Made by a program: the position numbers and the translations under genes. A DNA stretch of 64,000 bases from Photobacterium phosphoreum (GTDB lineage Bacteria; Pseudomonadota; Gammaproteobacteria; Enterobacterales; Vibrionaceae): the NCBI RefSeq assembly GCF_002954725.1, contig NZ_MSCQ01000001.1, forward strand, positions 2,399,722-2,463,721. The letters are read 5' to 3'. The notes beneath the pieces are model-generated. The model did not search any database. It was not told the origin of the DNA and worked only from the letters and a program-made list of their open reading frames with translations. Shown piece by piece: positions 51,805 to 60,208 of the stretch; positions within the stretch are counted from its first letter, which is position 1; each line of letters starts with the position of its first letter.

Positions 51805-52407
51805 TTAGTCCTTTTTCTTATGTAGATTCACTTCAACCCGGCCTTGAGCCGGGATGTAAGTAAATGAATGCCCGGCAGTCACATTAATTGCGCCTGAGCG
51901 ATTGCTGTTAGCTGATGCTAACTGATAATATCGACACAATTTATCAGTCTGCTGACCTTCAACTGTGGCGAAAAAAACATACTTCCCCGTTGCAGCATCA
52001 GCCATTAATGCCGTTACCGATGGTGGGATTTGTAATAAGTTAACCATTAAATCAACACAATCTTGAACCGTTAACTGCTCAACATCAGAAGTGGTACTTA
52101 CTAACAATCCAAATGGATACCCTATTACCCCCGAGCGTTGAGTTATTGCTGGGGTTAATTTAAAAACGCTACCATCATAATTAACAATATTATTATCAGC
52201 CGTTCTCGGTCGACCATCAGCTTCCCATTGTGATCGCGCAGAAATAACCGCCGTCGCGAAATTACCACTAATTGTTTCAATAGCGGCTTGTTTAGCTTGG
52301 TGGATAATATTAATAAATAACGGTAAAGCAGTAGCTGTTAATAGTCCGATAACGACAATAACAATAACCAATTCAATAAATGAGAAACCTTTAGGTCGGA
52401 TTGACAC
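51805..52407 (-). CDS. mshB: MSHA minor pilin MshB
   Basis: A 200-residue pilin-like protein: MSIRPKG^FSFIELVIVIVVIGLLTATALPLFINI, prepilin motif with Glu5. In Vibrio it precedes mshA and is needed for normal pilus assembly. Its final 15 codons carry a stem-loop (CCGGC/GCCGG at 51838-51852) which is also the leader of the first mshA. It heads the structural operon after a 238-bp gap. Confidence 0.92.
   Translation of the reverse strand: MSIRPKGFSFIELVIVIVVIGLLTATALPLFINIIHQAKQAAIETISGNFATAVISARSQWEADGRPRTADNNIVNYDGSVFKLTPAITQRSGVIGYPFGLLVSTTSDVEQLTVQDCVDLMVNLLQIPPSVTALMADAATGKYVFFATVEGQQTDKLCRYYQLASANSNRSGAINVTAGHSFTYIPAQGRVEVNLHKKKD
51838..51852 (-). other. Stem-loop in the mshB 3' end, 36 nt before mshA
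   Basis: CCGGC and GCCGG form a five-pair stem within the last codons of mshB. The equivalent region before the second mshA has a paired but different stem (51310-51324). Confidence 0.6.
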
Positions 52408-52645
52408 TGGTTATTCCTAACAATATAAACTGTCAAAAAACTATCGTCATATTTTCTCATTTCGTCAAAAAAACACCAGCAATATTTTGTAACTAATTAA
52501 TAATAAAAAAGATTAATACCAATTAAGATTGATATAATTCTTTTAGGGTATTTCACAGGTAATGTAATTAACAATAATAAAGAGATCGTTAATATAACTA
52601 TTAATATCAATGGTCTTTAAATATATTGATTGTAATTTATAAATA
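52408..52645 (-). other. Intergenic region mshG-mshB; mshF is absent
   Basis: A strongly A+T-rich 238-bp gap with no usable open frame on the minus strand. In Vibrio cholerae mshF occupies this location. I see no remnant peptide of mshF. The section nearest mshB holds the candidate promoter described separately. Confidence 0.8.
52440..52468 (-). promoter_or_regulatory. Candidate sigma-70 promoter for mshB-mshA
   Basis: On the minus strand TTGACG (52468-52463) and GATAGT (52445-52440) are spaced by 17 bp, pointing to a start near 52432, about 25 nt before mshB. Vibrio msh loci are known to have a promoter ahead of the structural genes. Read by eye. Confidence 0.4.
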
Positions 52646-53866
52646 TCACCCAGAATTGGCGACATCTAACATCCCCCACATCGGTAAAAATATACCAAGA
52701 GCCAGTAATAACACCATTGCCGATACCACTAATAATAATATCGGTTCAATGCGTGCGGTTAAGGTTGTTAAGTCATAATCAACTTCACGATCATAAAAAT
52801 CAGCCGCTTCTAATAATAAATCATCAATCTGACCGGTTTCTTCACCCACCGCGATCATCTGCAATACTAACGGTGTAAAAATTTCTGTCGCCGCAGCTGT
52901 GGTAGTAATGCTACTGCCACTTTCAATTCCTAGTTTCATTTCCAGCAACCGTTGCTCTAAAAATTGATTATCCAGTGCTTCTGCGGCCATTTTTAACGCT
53001 TGATTTAACGGTAAACCAGCACGTACCATTAAGGCAAAAGTACGAGAAAAACGCGCCATTAGAGCTCGATTGATAATGCTACCCACAATCGGTACGCGTA
53101 ATCGCCATAAATCCCACCGCAATTGTCCAGTGGCAGTATTGCGCCACAGACGAACCCCAACCCAAGTTGCTATGCCAAAAATAATCATTAGTGGCCAATA
53201 ATCAACAAACACGTTTGAGGTTGTAATTAACACTTTGGTTGGCCATGGTAAATCCACGCCAAACCGAGCAAACATGCCTGAAAACTGAGGGATCACTTGG
53301 GTATTTAGCACCACCATAGCGAGTCCAATCGCAATCATGACAAACATCGGGTAACGCATTGCCGATTTAATCTGGCGGCGAGTATCCATTTCTTGCTGAT
53401 AGTAATTCGCCAGCTGCAATAGCGTTTGATCCAAACGACCGGTATTTTCACCAACATGGATCATTGATACAAATAAATCAGAAAAAACCCGCGGATGCTG
53501 CTTCATTGCTGTTGATAACGAGTGCCCATTAGTTAACTCAATGGCAACTATCGCTAAGGTTGAGCGTAATAATGGATGACTAGCACTTTGTTCTAACCCC
53601 TTAAATGCGCGTAATAATGGTACTCCCGCTTTTGTGAGGCTATATAACTGCCGACAAAAAATCACCAACACTTCAAGTGGTAACGGTTGTTGCCATAAGG
53701 AATTAAATGATAATGATGAGCCGTTATCTGTCACCAGTTTAATCTCTAATGGGATAATACCTTGGCGTAATAATTGATCTGTCGCCGCTGATTGCGTTAC
53801 GGCTTCCAGCTGACCCCGTTGAATATGACCTTGTGCGCTTCGACCGCGATAATTAAAGCGTTTCAT
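52646..53866 (-). CDS. mshG: MSHA platform protein MshG
   Basis: A 406-residue GspF/PilC family inner-membrane protein. Two copies of the GspF domain are at about residues 66-190 (FCRQLYSLTKAGVPLLRAFKGLEQ) and 270-392 (FSRTFALMVRAGLPLNQALKMAAEA), with three or four membrane helices. It anchors the MshE ATPase to the pilus base. It overlaps mshE by 14 bp and is last in the assembly operon. Confidence 0.95.
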   Translation of the reverse strand: MKRFNYRGRSAQGHIQRGQLEAVTQSAATDQLLRQGIIPLEIKLVTDNGSSLSFNSLWQQPLPLEVLVIFCRQLYSLTKAGVPLLRAFKGLEQSASHPLLRSTLAIVAIELTNGHSLSTAMKQHPRVFSDLFVSMIHVGENTGRLDQTLLQLANYYQQEMDTRRQIKSAMRYPMFVMIAIGLAMVVLNTQVIPQFSGMFARFGVDLPWPTKVLITTSNVFVDYWPLMIIFGIATWVGVRLWRNTATGQLRWDLWRLRVPIVGSIINRALMARFSRTFALMVRAGLPLNQALKMAAEALDNQFLEQRLLEMKLGIESGSSITTTAAATEIFTPLVLQMIAVGEETGQIDDLLLEAADFYDREVDYDLTTLTARIEPILLLVVSAMVLLLALGIFLPMWGMLDVANSG

Positions 53867-55589
53867 TAGTCGCTAACCCAACCCGATAATCATCAAAATC
53901 ACCTTCAGCTAAGATCATCACTTCATCTAAACTGGTGATCCCCGCTAAAGCCAGTGCTAACGCTGATTCAACTAATGGCTTGTAACCTTTACTTTCGCGT
54001 GCTATTTGACTAAATAACACCGCATTATTATTGCGTAATGCGTCCATCATCGGTTGATCAATCTCTAATAACTCAAATACTCCAACACGCCCTTTATAAC
54101 CCGTGAAGTTACAACTTTGACAACCTTGCCCACATTTAAAAACACTATAATCATCACCCAGATGACGAGCACGTAACCAAAGTTGTTGTTCATCTTCTAA
54201 TACTGCAACACTTGAGCAATCACGGCACACACGACGAACTAATCGCTGCGCTAATACAGCTCTTACAGCACTTGCTACTAAGTAGCCTGGCGCTTGCATA
54301 TCGATCATACGTAACGCACTATCAATCGCATTATTGGTATGTAATGTAGAGAGAACTAGATGTCCGGTTAAGGCTGCCCGTAATCCAATCTCGACTGTTT
54401 CTTGATCTCGCATTTCACCAACCAAAATCACATCGGGATCTTGACGCAAAAAAGTCCGTAAAATAGATGAAAAGTTCAGCCCAATTTTATTATTCACCTG
54501 TACCTGATTCACTCGAGGTAAGCGATATTCAACCGGATCTTCTGCGGTAATTAACTTTTTACCCGGCTTATTTAGCTCATTAAGTGCGCCATACAATGTG
54601 GTGGTTTTCCCCGAGCCTGTCGGTCCGGTTACTAAAATCATCCCATGTGGGCGTTTTAATTGTCGTCGCACTCGCAATAAAAGATCCGCAGGCATTCCAA
54701 CATGATCTAAATCGAGAATGCCTGCTGATTGATCCAACAATCGCATTACCACCGATTCGCCATATTGCACCGGCATTGTCGAGACACGAATATCGACCGA
54801 ATGATCGCGAACCTTAATATTAAAACGTCCATCTTGAGGCAGGCGTTTTTCTGAAATATCTAGCTCACTCATTAGTTTAAGACGTAATACTAATGCTGCC
54901 GCGACACTTTTTTCATTGAGTAATGTTTCATGAAGAACGCCATCAATACGTTGTCGAATCCGCAATACATCTTCATCGGGTTCAATATGAATATCAGATG
55001 CCCCCACTTGCAACGCATCTTCAAACAATGAATTGATCAGCTTTACCACTGTCATTTCATCATTATCCTGATCATCAAACCCAAACCCATAATGTTGTTG
55101 AGTTTGATGCTCTGCGTTAAGTTGTTCAGCAAACGAGGCTATTTCTTTGGTGCGACGATAATAACGATCAAAAGCGGTGATCAACTGCCGCTCTGGTGCA
55201 ATCACAAACTCGACTTGATAGTTATGTAATTGGTTAAGCAGCGCTTCTTGCATCGCCAAATCGGCAGGATCACTCATGGCAACCCGTATTACCTCACCGC
55301 GGCGGCTAATCACTAAAGCGCGTAACCGGCGCGCGTGAACTTCTGATAGTAAGTTCACTACGTCACTATCAACCACAATTCGCGTCAAATCGACCAACGG
55401 AATCGCTAATTGTTGCGCTAAAAATTGCAACAACTGCTGTTCACTAAGAAATCCCATTCCAATCAGCGTATCACCTAATTTACGTCCCGTAATTTGCTGC
55501 TGATGAAGGGCTTGATCCAACTGCTGCTGCGCAATAACATGATCATCAACCAACAGATCACCTAAACGTTTACGTAATCGAATTTGCAT
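53853..55589 (-). CDS. mshE: MSHA extension ATPase MshE
   Basis: A 578-residue GspE/PilB ATPase. The N-terminal MshEN domain has two c-di-GMP-binding repeats at residues 8-32 (RLGDLLVDDHV...) and 36-60 (RKLGDTLIGMGFL...). Walker A GPTGSGKT is at 322-329, Walker B DPDVILVGEMRD follows, and a tetracysteine zinc site (CRDC ... CGQGCQSC) is late. In V. cholerae MshE binds c-di-GMP to drive MSHA extension. The first repeat has His17 where the motif usually has Gly. Confidence 0.96.
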   Translation of the reverse strand: MQIRLRKRLGDLLVDDHVIAQQQLDQALHQQQITGRKLGDTLIGMGFLSEQQLLQFLAQQLAIPLVDLTRIVVDSDVVNLLSEVHARRLRALVISRRGEVIRVAMSDPADLAMQEALLNQLHNYQVEFVIAPERQLITAFDRYYRRTKEIASFAEQLNAEHQTQQHYGFGFDDQDNDEMTVVKLINSLFEDALQVGASDIHIEPDEDVLRIRQRIDGVLHETLLNEKSVAAALVLRLKLMSELDISEKRLPQDGRFNIKVRDHSVDIRVSTMPVQYGESVVMRLLDQSAGILDLDHVGMPADLLLRVRRQLKRPHGMILVTGPTGSGKTTTLYGALNELNKPGKKLITAEDPVEYRLPRVNQVQVNNKIGLNFSSILRTFLRQDPDVILVGEMRDQETVEIGLRAALTGHLVLSTLHTNNAIDSALRMIDMQAPGYLVASAVRAVLAQRLVRRVCRDCSSVAVLEDEQQLWLRARHLGDDYSVFKCGQGCQSCNFTGYKGRVGVFELLEIDQPMMDALRNNNAVLFSQIARESKGYKPLVESALALALAGITSLDEVMILAEGDFDDYRVGLATNETL

Positions 55590-55592
55590 CTG

Positions 55593-56753
55593 TTAGCTCC
55601 TTTGAGGTTGTAATGCCGTTATGCGTTGTTGAATAAATTGTTGTGATGCCACCGATATCCCACCATGCATGAGCCCATTACGATAAGAAACTAATGCTGA
55701 CGTCAATTGCTGACTCCGTTCTTGAGCAATGGCTAATCCTAACCACCAGCGACCATCAGTTGCATCTTGTTGTAATAATTGTTGATAGCTTATCAGTGCT
55801 AAAGCTGTGTTATTTAACTGCTGAGCAAGTGCTGCCCGCATTGCTAGAAAGGCCACTGAATCAACCTTTAATGGCTGTTCTAATACCGTTAATGCTGCTT
55901 GAGGTTGATTTTCATTAACTAATAATTTGGCTAACGTTAATCGCAATTCGGCATCGTGTGGTTGTTGCTGTAACCCTTGCTGTAACATCGCTACTGCTTG
56001 GCGGTTATCACCACGACCATAATATAATGCGGCCAGTTTTTGACGAGCAACAATCCACTGAGGACGATATTTTAATGCGGCTTCAAGATGAATAATCGCT
56101 TGGCGGCTATTGGCTTGACGCAATGCTTTTTCAGCTTTATGGTATTCAACCTCAGCCAATTGCGATGGTGTTAACGCCACCGTTTGAATAGATAAACGGC
56201 TTGGTAATGGCTTGAGATCGACAGTAGCTTTCACCTTTTTTGGCTGCTCAACAGCCACATTTTTCACTTGTTGCTGTTCGATTAATGCTTGTTGATAGCC
56301 ACTGTCATAACCTTGTTCATAGGAACTGGCGAGTTCTTGTTCCATCTCAACCGTTTCAATCGCTGCTTCAGCAACGGGCATTGCAGCCAAATCTACTGGC
56401 TCAGAATCAATTAACGGTGAACTAGCCGCTACGGGTATTACAACAGGAGGTAACACTACCTTTTTTACTGGAGGCGTTTCTTTGGGTACAACTATGACGG
56501 GTAATGAACTCTTGGCTGGCAAGGTTACCGTTGATGATGAGATTGACGTTATAGCAGCAAGCGCCACAGTAGATTGACGCCAATAATGCCCCCCAACCAC
56601 CAAGCCAATAAGCAGCAAGATTATCATCACAACAACACTGTAGTTACCGCGCTTGTTCGGTAACGGTGTGATTGTCGCAGCTTGTAATACTGTTGTGGCA
56701 TCATCGGGTTGCTGCTGTGCTAAAGCACTCAAACGGCGATTTAACTCACTCAT
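55593..56753 (-). CDS. mshN: MSHA biogenesis protein MshN (TPR)
   Basis: A 386-residue protein from ATG 56753 (MSELNRRLSALAQQQ), preceded by GGAG and overlapping the mshM stop as ATGA; the frame open to 56783 is probably not used. One membrane helix is near residues 39-60. A proline/valine-rich linker follows, then TPR repeats at about 200-380 (AEKALRQANSRQAIIHLEAALKYRPQW...). MshN is a periplasmic-facing assembly factor. Confidence 0.9.
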   Translation of the reverse strand: MSELNRRLSALAQQQPDDATTVLQAATITPLPNKRGNYSVVVMIILLLIGLVVGGHYWRQSTVALAAITSISSSTVTLPAKSSLPVIVVPKETPPVKKVVLPPVVIPVAASSPLIDSEPVDLAAMPVAEAAIETVEMEQELASSYEQGYDSGYQQALIEQQQVKNVAVEQPKKVKATVDLKPLPSRLSIQTVALTPSQLAEVEYHKAEKALRQANSRQAIIHLEAALKYRPQWIVARQKLAALYYGRGDNRQAVAMLQQGLQQQPHDAELRLTLAKLLVNENQPQAALTVLEQPLKVDSVAFLAMRAALAQQLNNTALALISYQQLLQQDATDGRWWLGLAIAQERSQQLTSALVSYRNGLMHGGISVASQQFIQQRITALQPQRS

Positions 56754-57598
56754 AAATATCTCCATCCCAACCATCGCCACCACAACCGACTTGATTGTCG
56801 AGCCGCAACAGTATCAGCAATCGCTATATTAATGTCTTGCTGATAAATACAATCACGCTGTTGGCTACAGGCCACTAATAATGCTTTATGTGCTAATTGA
56901 TTAATCAATCTTGGAATGCCACCACTCGCAAACCAAATAGCCCGCGCTTGTGCAATGGAAAATAGCGCAGAACAACGTCCCGCTAATAACATTCGATGCT
57001 CAATATAAGCCACAGCTTCGGCCTCCGTTAACGGTAATAAAATCGCTCGTAACGTTATTCGCTGTTGCAATTGACGTAACTGATAATGTGCTAAGCGTTG
57101 ATCTAATTCGGGTTGACCAATTAATACAATGTGGAGTAATTTTTCAGATTCAGTCTCAAGGTTACCTAACAAACGAATCATTTCTAATGCATCATCGGCT
57201 AATGCTTGCGCCTCATCAATCACCACCACTACTGCGCGTCCATTGGCTTTACGCTGCAATAATTGTTCATGAATATCAACCGTAAGTCGATATCGATCAA
57301 CTGCGATCTGGATCCCTAATTCATACGCTAACGCCACCTGCAATGTTATTCCGCATTGGGCTGGTGTCGGTAAATACACTAAATCATATTGTGGTGGTAA
57401 CCGATTGATTAACATTCGACAAATGAGGGTTTTCCCCGTACCAACCTCACCTGACAGCTGCATAATACCATCGCCCATTGCTAGCCCTGCCAATAGCGTA
57501 TCAATGGCTGTGATGTGAGTTGGTAAGGCATGAAATAAGGCGGTATTCGGTGTTAATGAAAACGGCGCTGAATGGAGCCCAAAATGTGATAAATACAT
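56750..57598 (-). CDS. mshM: MSHA biogenesis ATPase MshM (ExeA-like)
   Basis: A 282-residue AAA ATPase: Walker A GEVGTGKT at residues 50-57 and Walker B VVVVIDEAQALADDALEMI near 125. The family includes ExeA/GspA, which helps insert secretins through peptidoglycan; MshM may do so for MshL. It starts 3 bp after the mshL stop and its stop overlaps mshN. Confidence 0.93.
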   Translation of the reverse strand: MYLSHFGLHSAPFSLTPNTALFHALPTHITAIDTLLAGLAMGDGIMQLSGEVGTGKTLICRMLINRLPPQYDLVYLPTPAQCGITLQVALAYELGIQIAVDRYRLTVDIHEQLLQRKANGRAVVVVIDEAQALADDALEMIRLLGNLETESEKLLHIVLIGQPELDQRLAHYQLRQLQQRITLRAILLPLTEAEAVAYIEHRMLLAGRCSALFSIAQARAIWFASGGIPRLINQLAHKALLVACSQQRDCIYQQDINIAIADTVAARQSSRLWWRWLGWRYL

Positions 57599-57601
57599 CC
57601 G

Positions 57602-59257
57602 TTACTTATCTTCTGGAAACCATTCATCAACCAGTGCCCGTGAGCGTTCGATCTCTTTTTGCCAGGTTTGATCACTGATCACGGTTGGCTTTAATAAAAT
57701 CACCAATTCAGTTTTTTGCTTCACTTTATTAATATTGCGAAACAAATTTCCCACCACCGGAATATCACCCAGCAAGGGTACTTTAGATACTTGATCTGTC
57801 ATCACGGTTTTCATCAAACCACCAATCACCACCACATCACCACTACGAGCATGAATAATTGAATCCGATTCACGAATGGTACTTTTAGCTAATGGCAATT
57901 GATAAATACCAAATTTTTCACCCAGATCAACACTCTTGACCTCGTTTTTAATATCAACAACGGCAGGATGGACATGTAATAACACTCCGCCTTGATCATC
58001 AATTTGCGGTGTCACATCCAATGAGATCCCTGAAAAGAATGGCGTTAACTCAATATCAGGAGCAGCTGTACTGTTATCACCTGAAACATTACTACTGGAT
58101 ACATTAGTTACAAAATATTCATCGCCACCAACTTTGATCACTGCTTTTTGATTATTAGCGGCGGTTACACGAGGACTTGAGAGTACATTAAGATCACCTT
58201 GGGTTTCCAGAAAACTTAACACCGAAGTGAAATTACCATCACTAATGGTAATATTGGTTTGACCGCCTAACAGGTCTGAAATAGCGTTTCCACCGGGTAA
58301 AGCAGCAATTGCCGCAGTATTGACGATGGGGGTTGTTCCCACCACAATATCGGTGCCACCAATACTACGGGTGATATTTTGCCAGTTAATACCCTGCTGA
58401 TAGCTATCATTAAGCGTCACTTCCATGATCTTGGCTTCTAATATCACCTGACGTACTAACCGCTGCTGTGAAATCCCCAAAAATTGTTTTACTTCACGCA
58501 ATTCATTGGGAAAGGCACGCACAGAAATCAAACCCGCTTGCGGTGATATCATCACATTACGGCCTTCACCGTGACCGATCATGCCGCGAACCACTTTTTC
58601 TAGCTGTTGCCAAAAGTCACTTTCCGAACTGGTTTTAATCGTCGTACCGCCGGTTGTGGTACTGACATCCTCAGAAACATTGACCTCATCATTTGCAGAT
58701 GTTGAATTATTAGTATTGGCAATTGAACCGGTTGTAATTGATGTTAATGACACCCCTTGACGCTGAAGGTGCAAATAATCAACAGGAATAATATCGGTGC
58801 GTAAAGTGGCGGGAAACACCTGAATAATATTACCTTTACGAGTGGTGCTATAACCATAAACATCATCAACAACATCCAACACGTCATCAAGAGTGACATC
58901 TTTTAACTGTAAGCTAATTAAGCCACTCACATTAGGATGGATCACGATATTAAAAGGCGTTCCTTGAACTAAACTCGAAAAGAAGGCATTGGCATCAACA
59001 TTACGGGCATTAACTCGAAACCGTTTCTCTAACGTTTGAGATGACTGGAAATCATTACTGTTCAATGCTGGCATCAAATCAGCATTAACCGCAGCAGGTA
59101 ATTCAAATACAGGTCGACTAACCGCATCATTAGCAGCTTGGTTAAGCGCTTGTTTAATTGCAACAGGCGACTGATGCCCCATTTGAGTTGAACAGCCGAC
59201 TAACGAAGTAATCATTGCACCAAGTATGATTCGTTGCATATTTTTACGTACCTTCAC
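57602..59257 (-). CDS. mshL: MSHA secretin lipoprotein MshL
   Basis: A 551-residue secretin with lipobox LVGC. A signal peptide is followed by an STN domain (about residues 80-165: FFSSLVQGTPFNIVIHPNVSGLISLQLKDVTLDDVLD), an N-domain, and the C-terminal secretin domain (about 290-540, VVIGGLMKTVMTDQVSKVPLLGDIPVVGNLF). It forms the outer-membrane pore. The start is GTG 59257 overlapping the mshK stop; ATG 59239 is an alternative. A Ser/Asn/Thr-rich insert lies at about 175-215. Confidence 0.95.
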   Translation of the reverse strand: MKVRKNMQRIILGAMITSLVGCSTQMGHQSPVAIKQALNQAANDAVSRPVFELPAAVNADLMPALNSNDFQSSQTLEKRFRVNARNVDANAFFSSLVQGTPFNIVIHPNVSGLISLQLKDVTLDDVLDVVDDVYGYSTTRKGNIIQVFPATLRTDIIPVDYLHLQRQGVSLTSITTGSIANTNNSTSANDEVNVSEDVSTTTGGTTIKTSSESDFWQQLEKVVRGMIGHGEGRNVMISPQAGLISVRAFPNELREVKQFLGISQQRLVRQVILEAKIMEVTLNDSYQQGINWQNITRSIGGTDIVVGTTPIVNTAAIAALPGGNAISDLLGGQTNITISDGNFTSVLSFLETQGDLNVLSSPRVTAANNQKAVIKVGGDEYFVTNVSSSNVSGDNSTAAPDIELTPFFSGISLDVTPQIDDQGGVLLHVHPAVVDIKNEVKSVDLGEKFGIYQLPLAKSTIRESDSIIHARSGDVVVIGGLMKTVMTDQVSKVPLLGDIPVVGNLFRNINKVKQKTELVILLKPTVISDQTWQKEIERSRALVDEWFPEDK

Positions 59258-59598
59258 TGCTTAATATCTGCGGTAAATAGCGACAATTGCCACTGTTTTT
59301 GATTGCGAGTTAATATTACTGAGCTGTCATTTATCTGACTGACTCTATAACCTTTTATATGACTACCCACCGTCACCGTATGACCATTTAAGGTGGCACG
59401 ACAACGATGATTATCACAAATAACACTTTGTAACTGCGGTAATCTCGGTGTTGAAATGATTGCTGGCGATGTTTTTTTTTGCCATCCTAAAGGAGCAGTA
59501 GGATCTTGCTGTGCCTGTACAGTTACAGCAAAAAATAAACAACTAAGCACTGATCCTGCCACAATATATTTAACCACCAATGAAGTCCTTACTTTCAC
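59254..59598 (-). CDS. mshK: MSHA biogenesis protein MshK
   Basis: A 114-residue protein from GTG 59598, with a signal-like hydrophobic segment (KYIVAGSVLSCLFFAVTVQA) and a short beta-rich periplasmic domain beginning QQDPTAPLGW, which resembles PilP/MshK. GTG 59577 is a second possible start with AAGGA before it. The gene overlaps mshJ by up to 29 bp. It probably links the inner-membrane MshJ complex to secretin MshL. Confidence 0.85.
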   Translation of the reverse strand: MKVRTSLVVKYIVAGSVLSCLFFAVTVQAQQDPTAPLGWQKKTSPAIISTPRLPQLQSVICDNHRCRATLNGHTVTVGSHIKGYRVSQINDSSVILTRNQKQWQLSLFTADIKQ

Positions 59599-60208
59599 TT
59601 AACGTATATAACTCAAGCTCAATTTTTGCCCATGGATATTGCATCACTTGATAGTTCAAATTGCGCCAATAATAATTAACAGGTAACGCCTCAAGCTGAG
59701 TTAAATAACGAATAACATCAAAATATTGTCCTTCAAATATCATCCGTACAGGGTGAATATAATAGCCTTGCTCATTGCCACTCATTAGTTGAGCTGCGGG
59801 CAACGACACAATACTTTGTAAGCGTAACGTTTTGCTATGACGTAATACTTGCTCAAGAATATGTGGCATTTGTGTCGGCGAAATTAAGCGGCCTATTTTT
59901 TGTTGAAGCAGTTGTACTAATAGGGCATTTTTCTCGGTCAATTGAGCAATTTTAACTTCAACCTCTTTATTGGGATCTTGGGCTAATTGACGTTGTAAGA
60001 CAGTAATTTTATTACGCGTAGCAACCACATCATTATTAAGCGTCTGCACCTGATTAGTTTGGCTTTGCAAATATAACCATTGAGGTTCAAGCACCATAAA
60101 TACCCCGATAAAGCTAATCGCAATCCAACCTGAAACAGTAATTAGCCATTGTTCTCGCACTGACAAATTAGCAAATTTTTGCTGACATTCAAGCCACGTT
60201 ATCTTCAT
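59570..60208 (-). CDS. mshJ: MSHA biogenesis protein MshJ (PilO-like)
   Basis: A 212-residue bitopic protein: one membrane helix near residues 22-42, a coiled coil at about 50-85 (QTNQVQTLNNDVVATRNKITVLQRQLAQ), and a ferredoxin-like periplasmic domain, the plan of PilO. It is the periplasmic alignment-subcomplex partner of MshI and MshK. It overlaps mshI as TAATG. Confidence 0.9.
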   Translation of the reverse strand: MKITWLECQQKFANLSVREQWLITVSGWIAISFIGVFMVLEPQWLYLQSQTNQVQTLNNDVVATRNKITVLQRQLAQDPNKEVEVKIAQLTEKNALLVQLLQQKIGRLISPTQMPHILEQVLRHSKTLRLQSIVSLPAAQLMSGNEQGYYIHPVRMIFEGQYFDVIRYLTQLEALPVNYYWRNLNYQVMQYPWAKIELELYTLSESKDFIGG

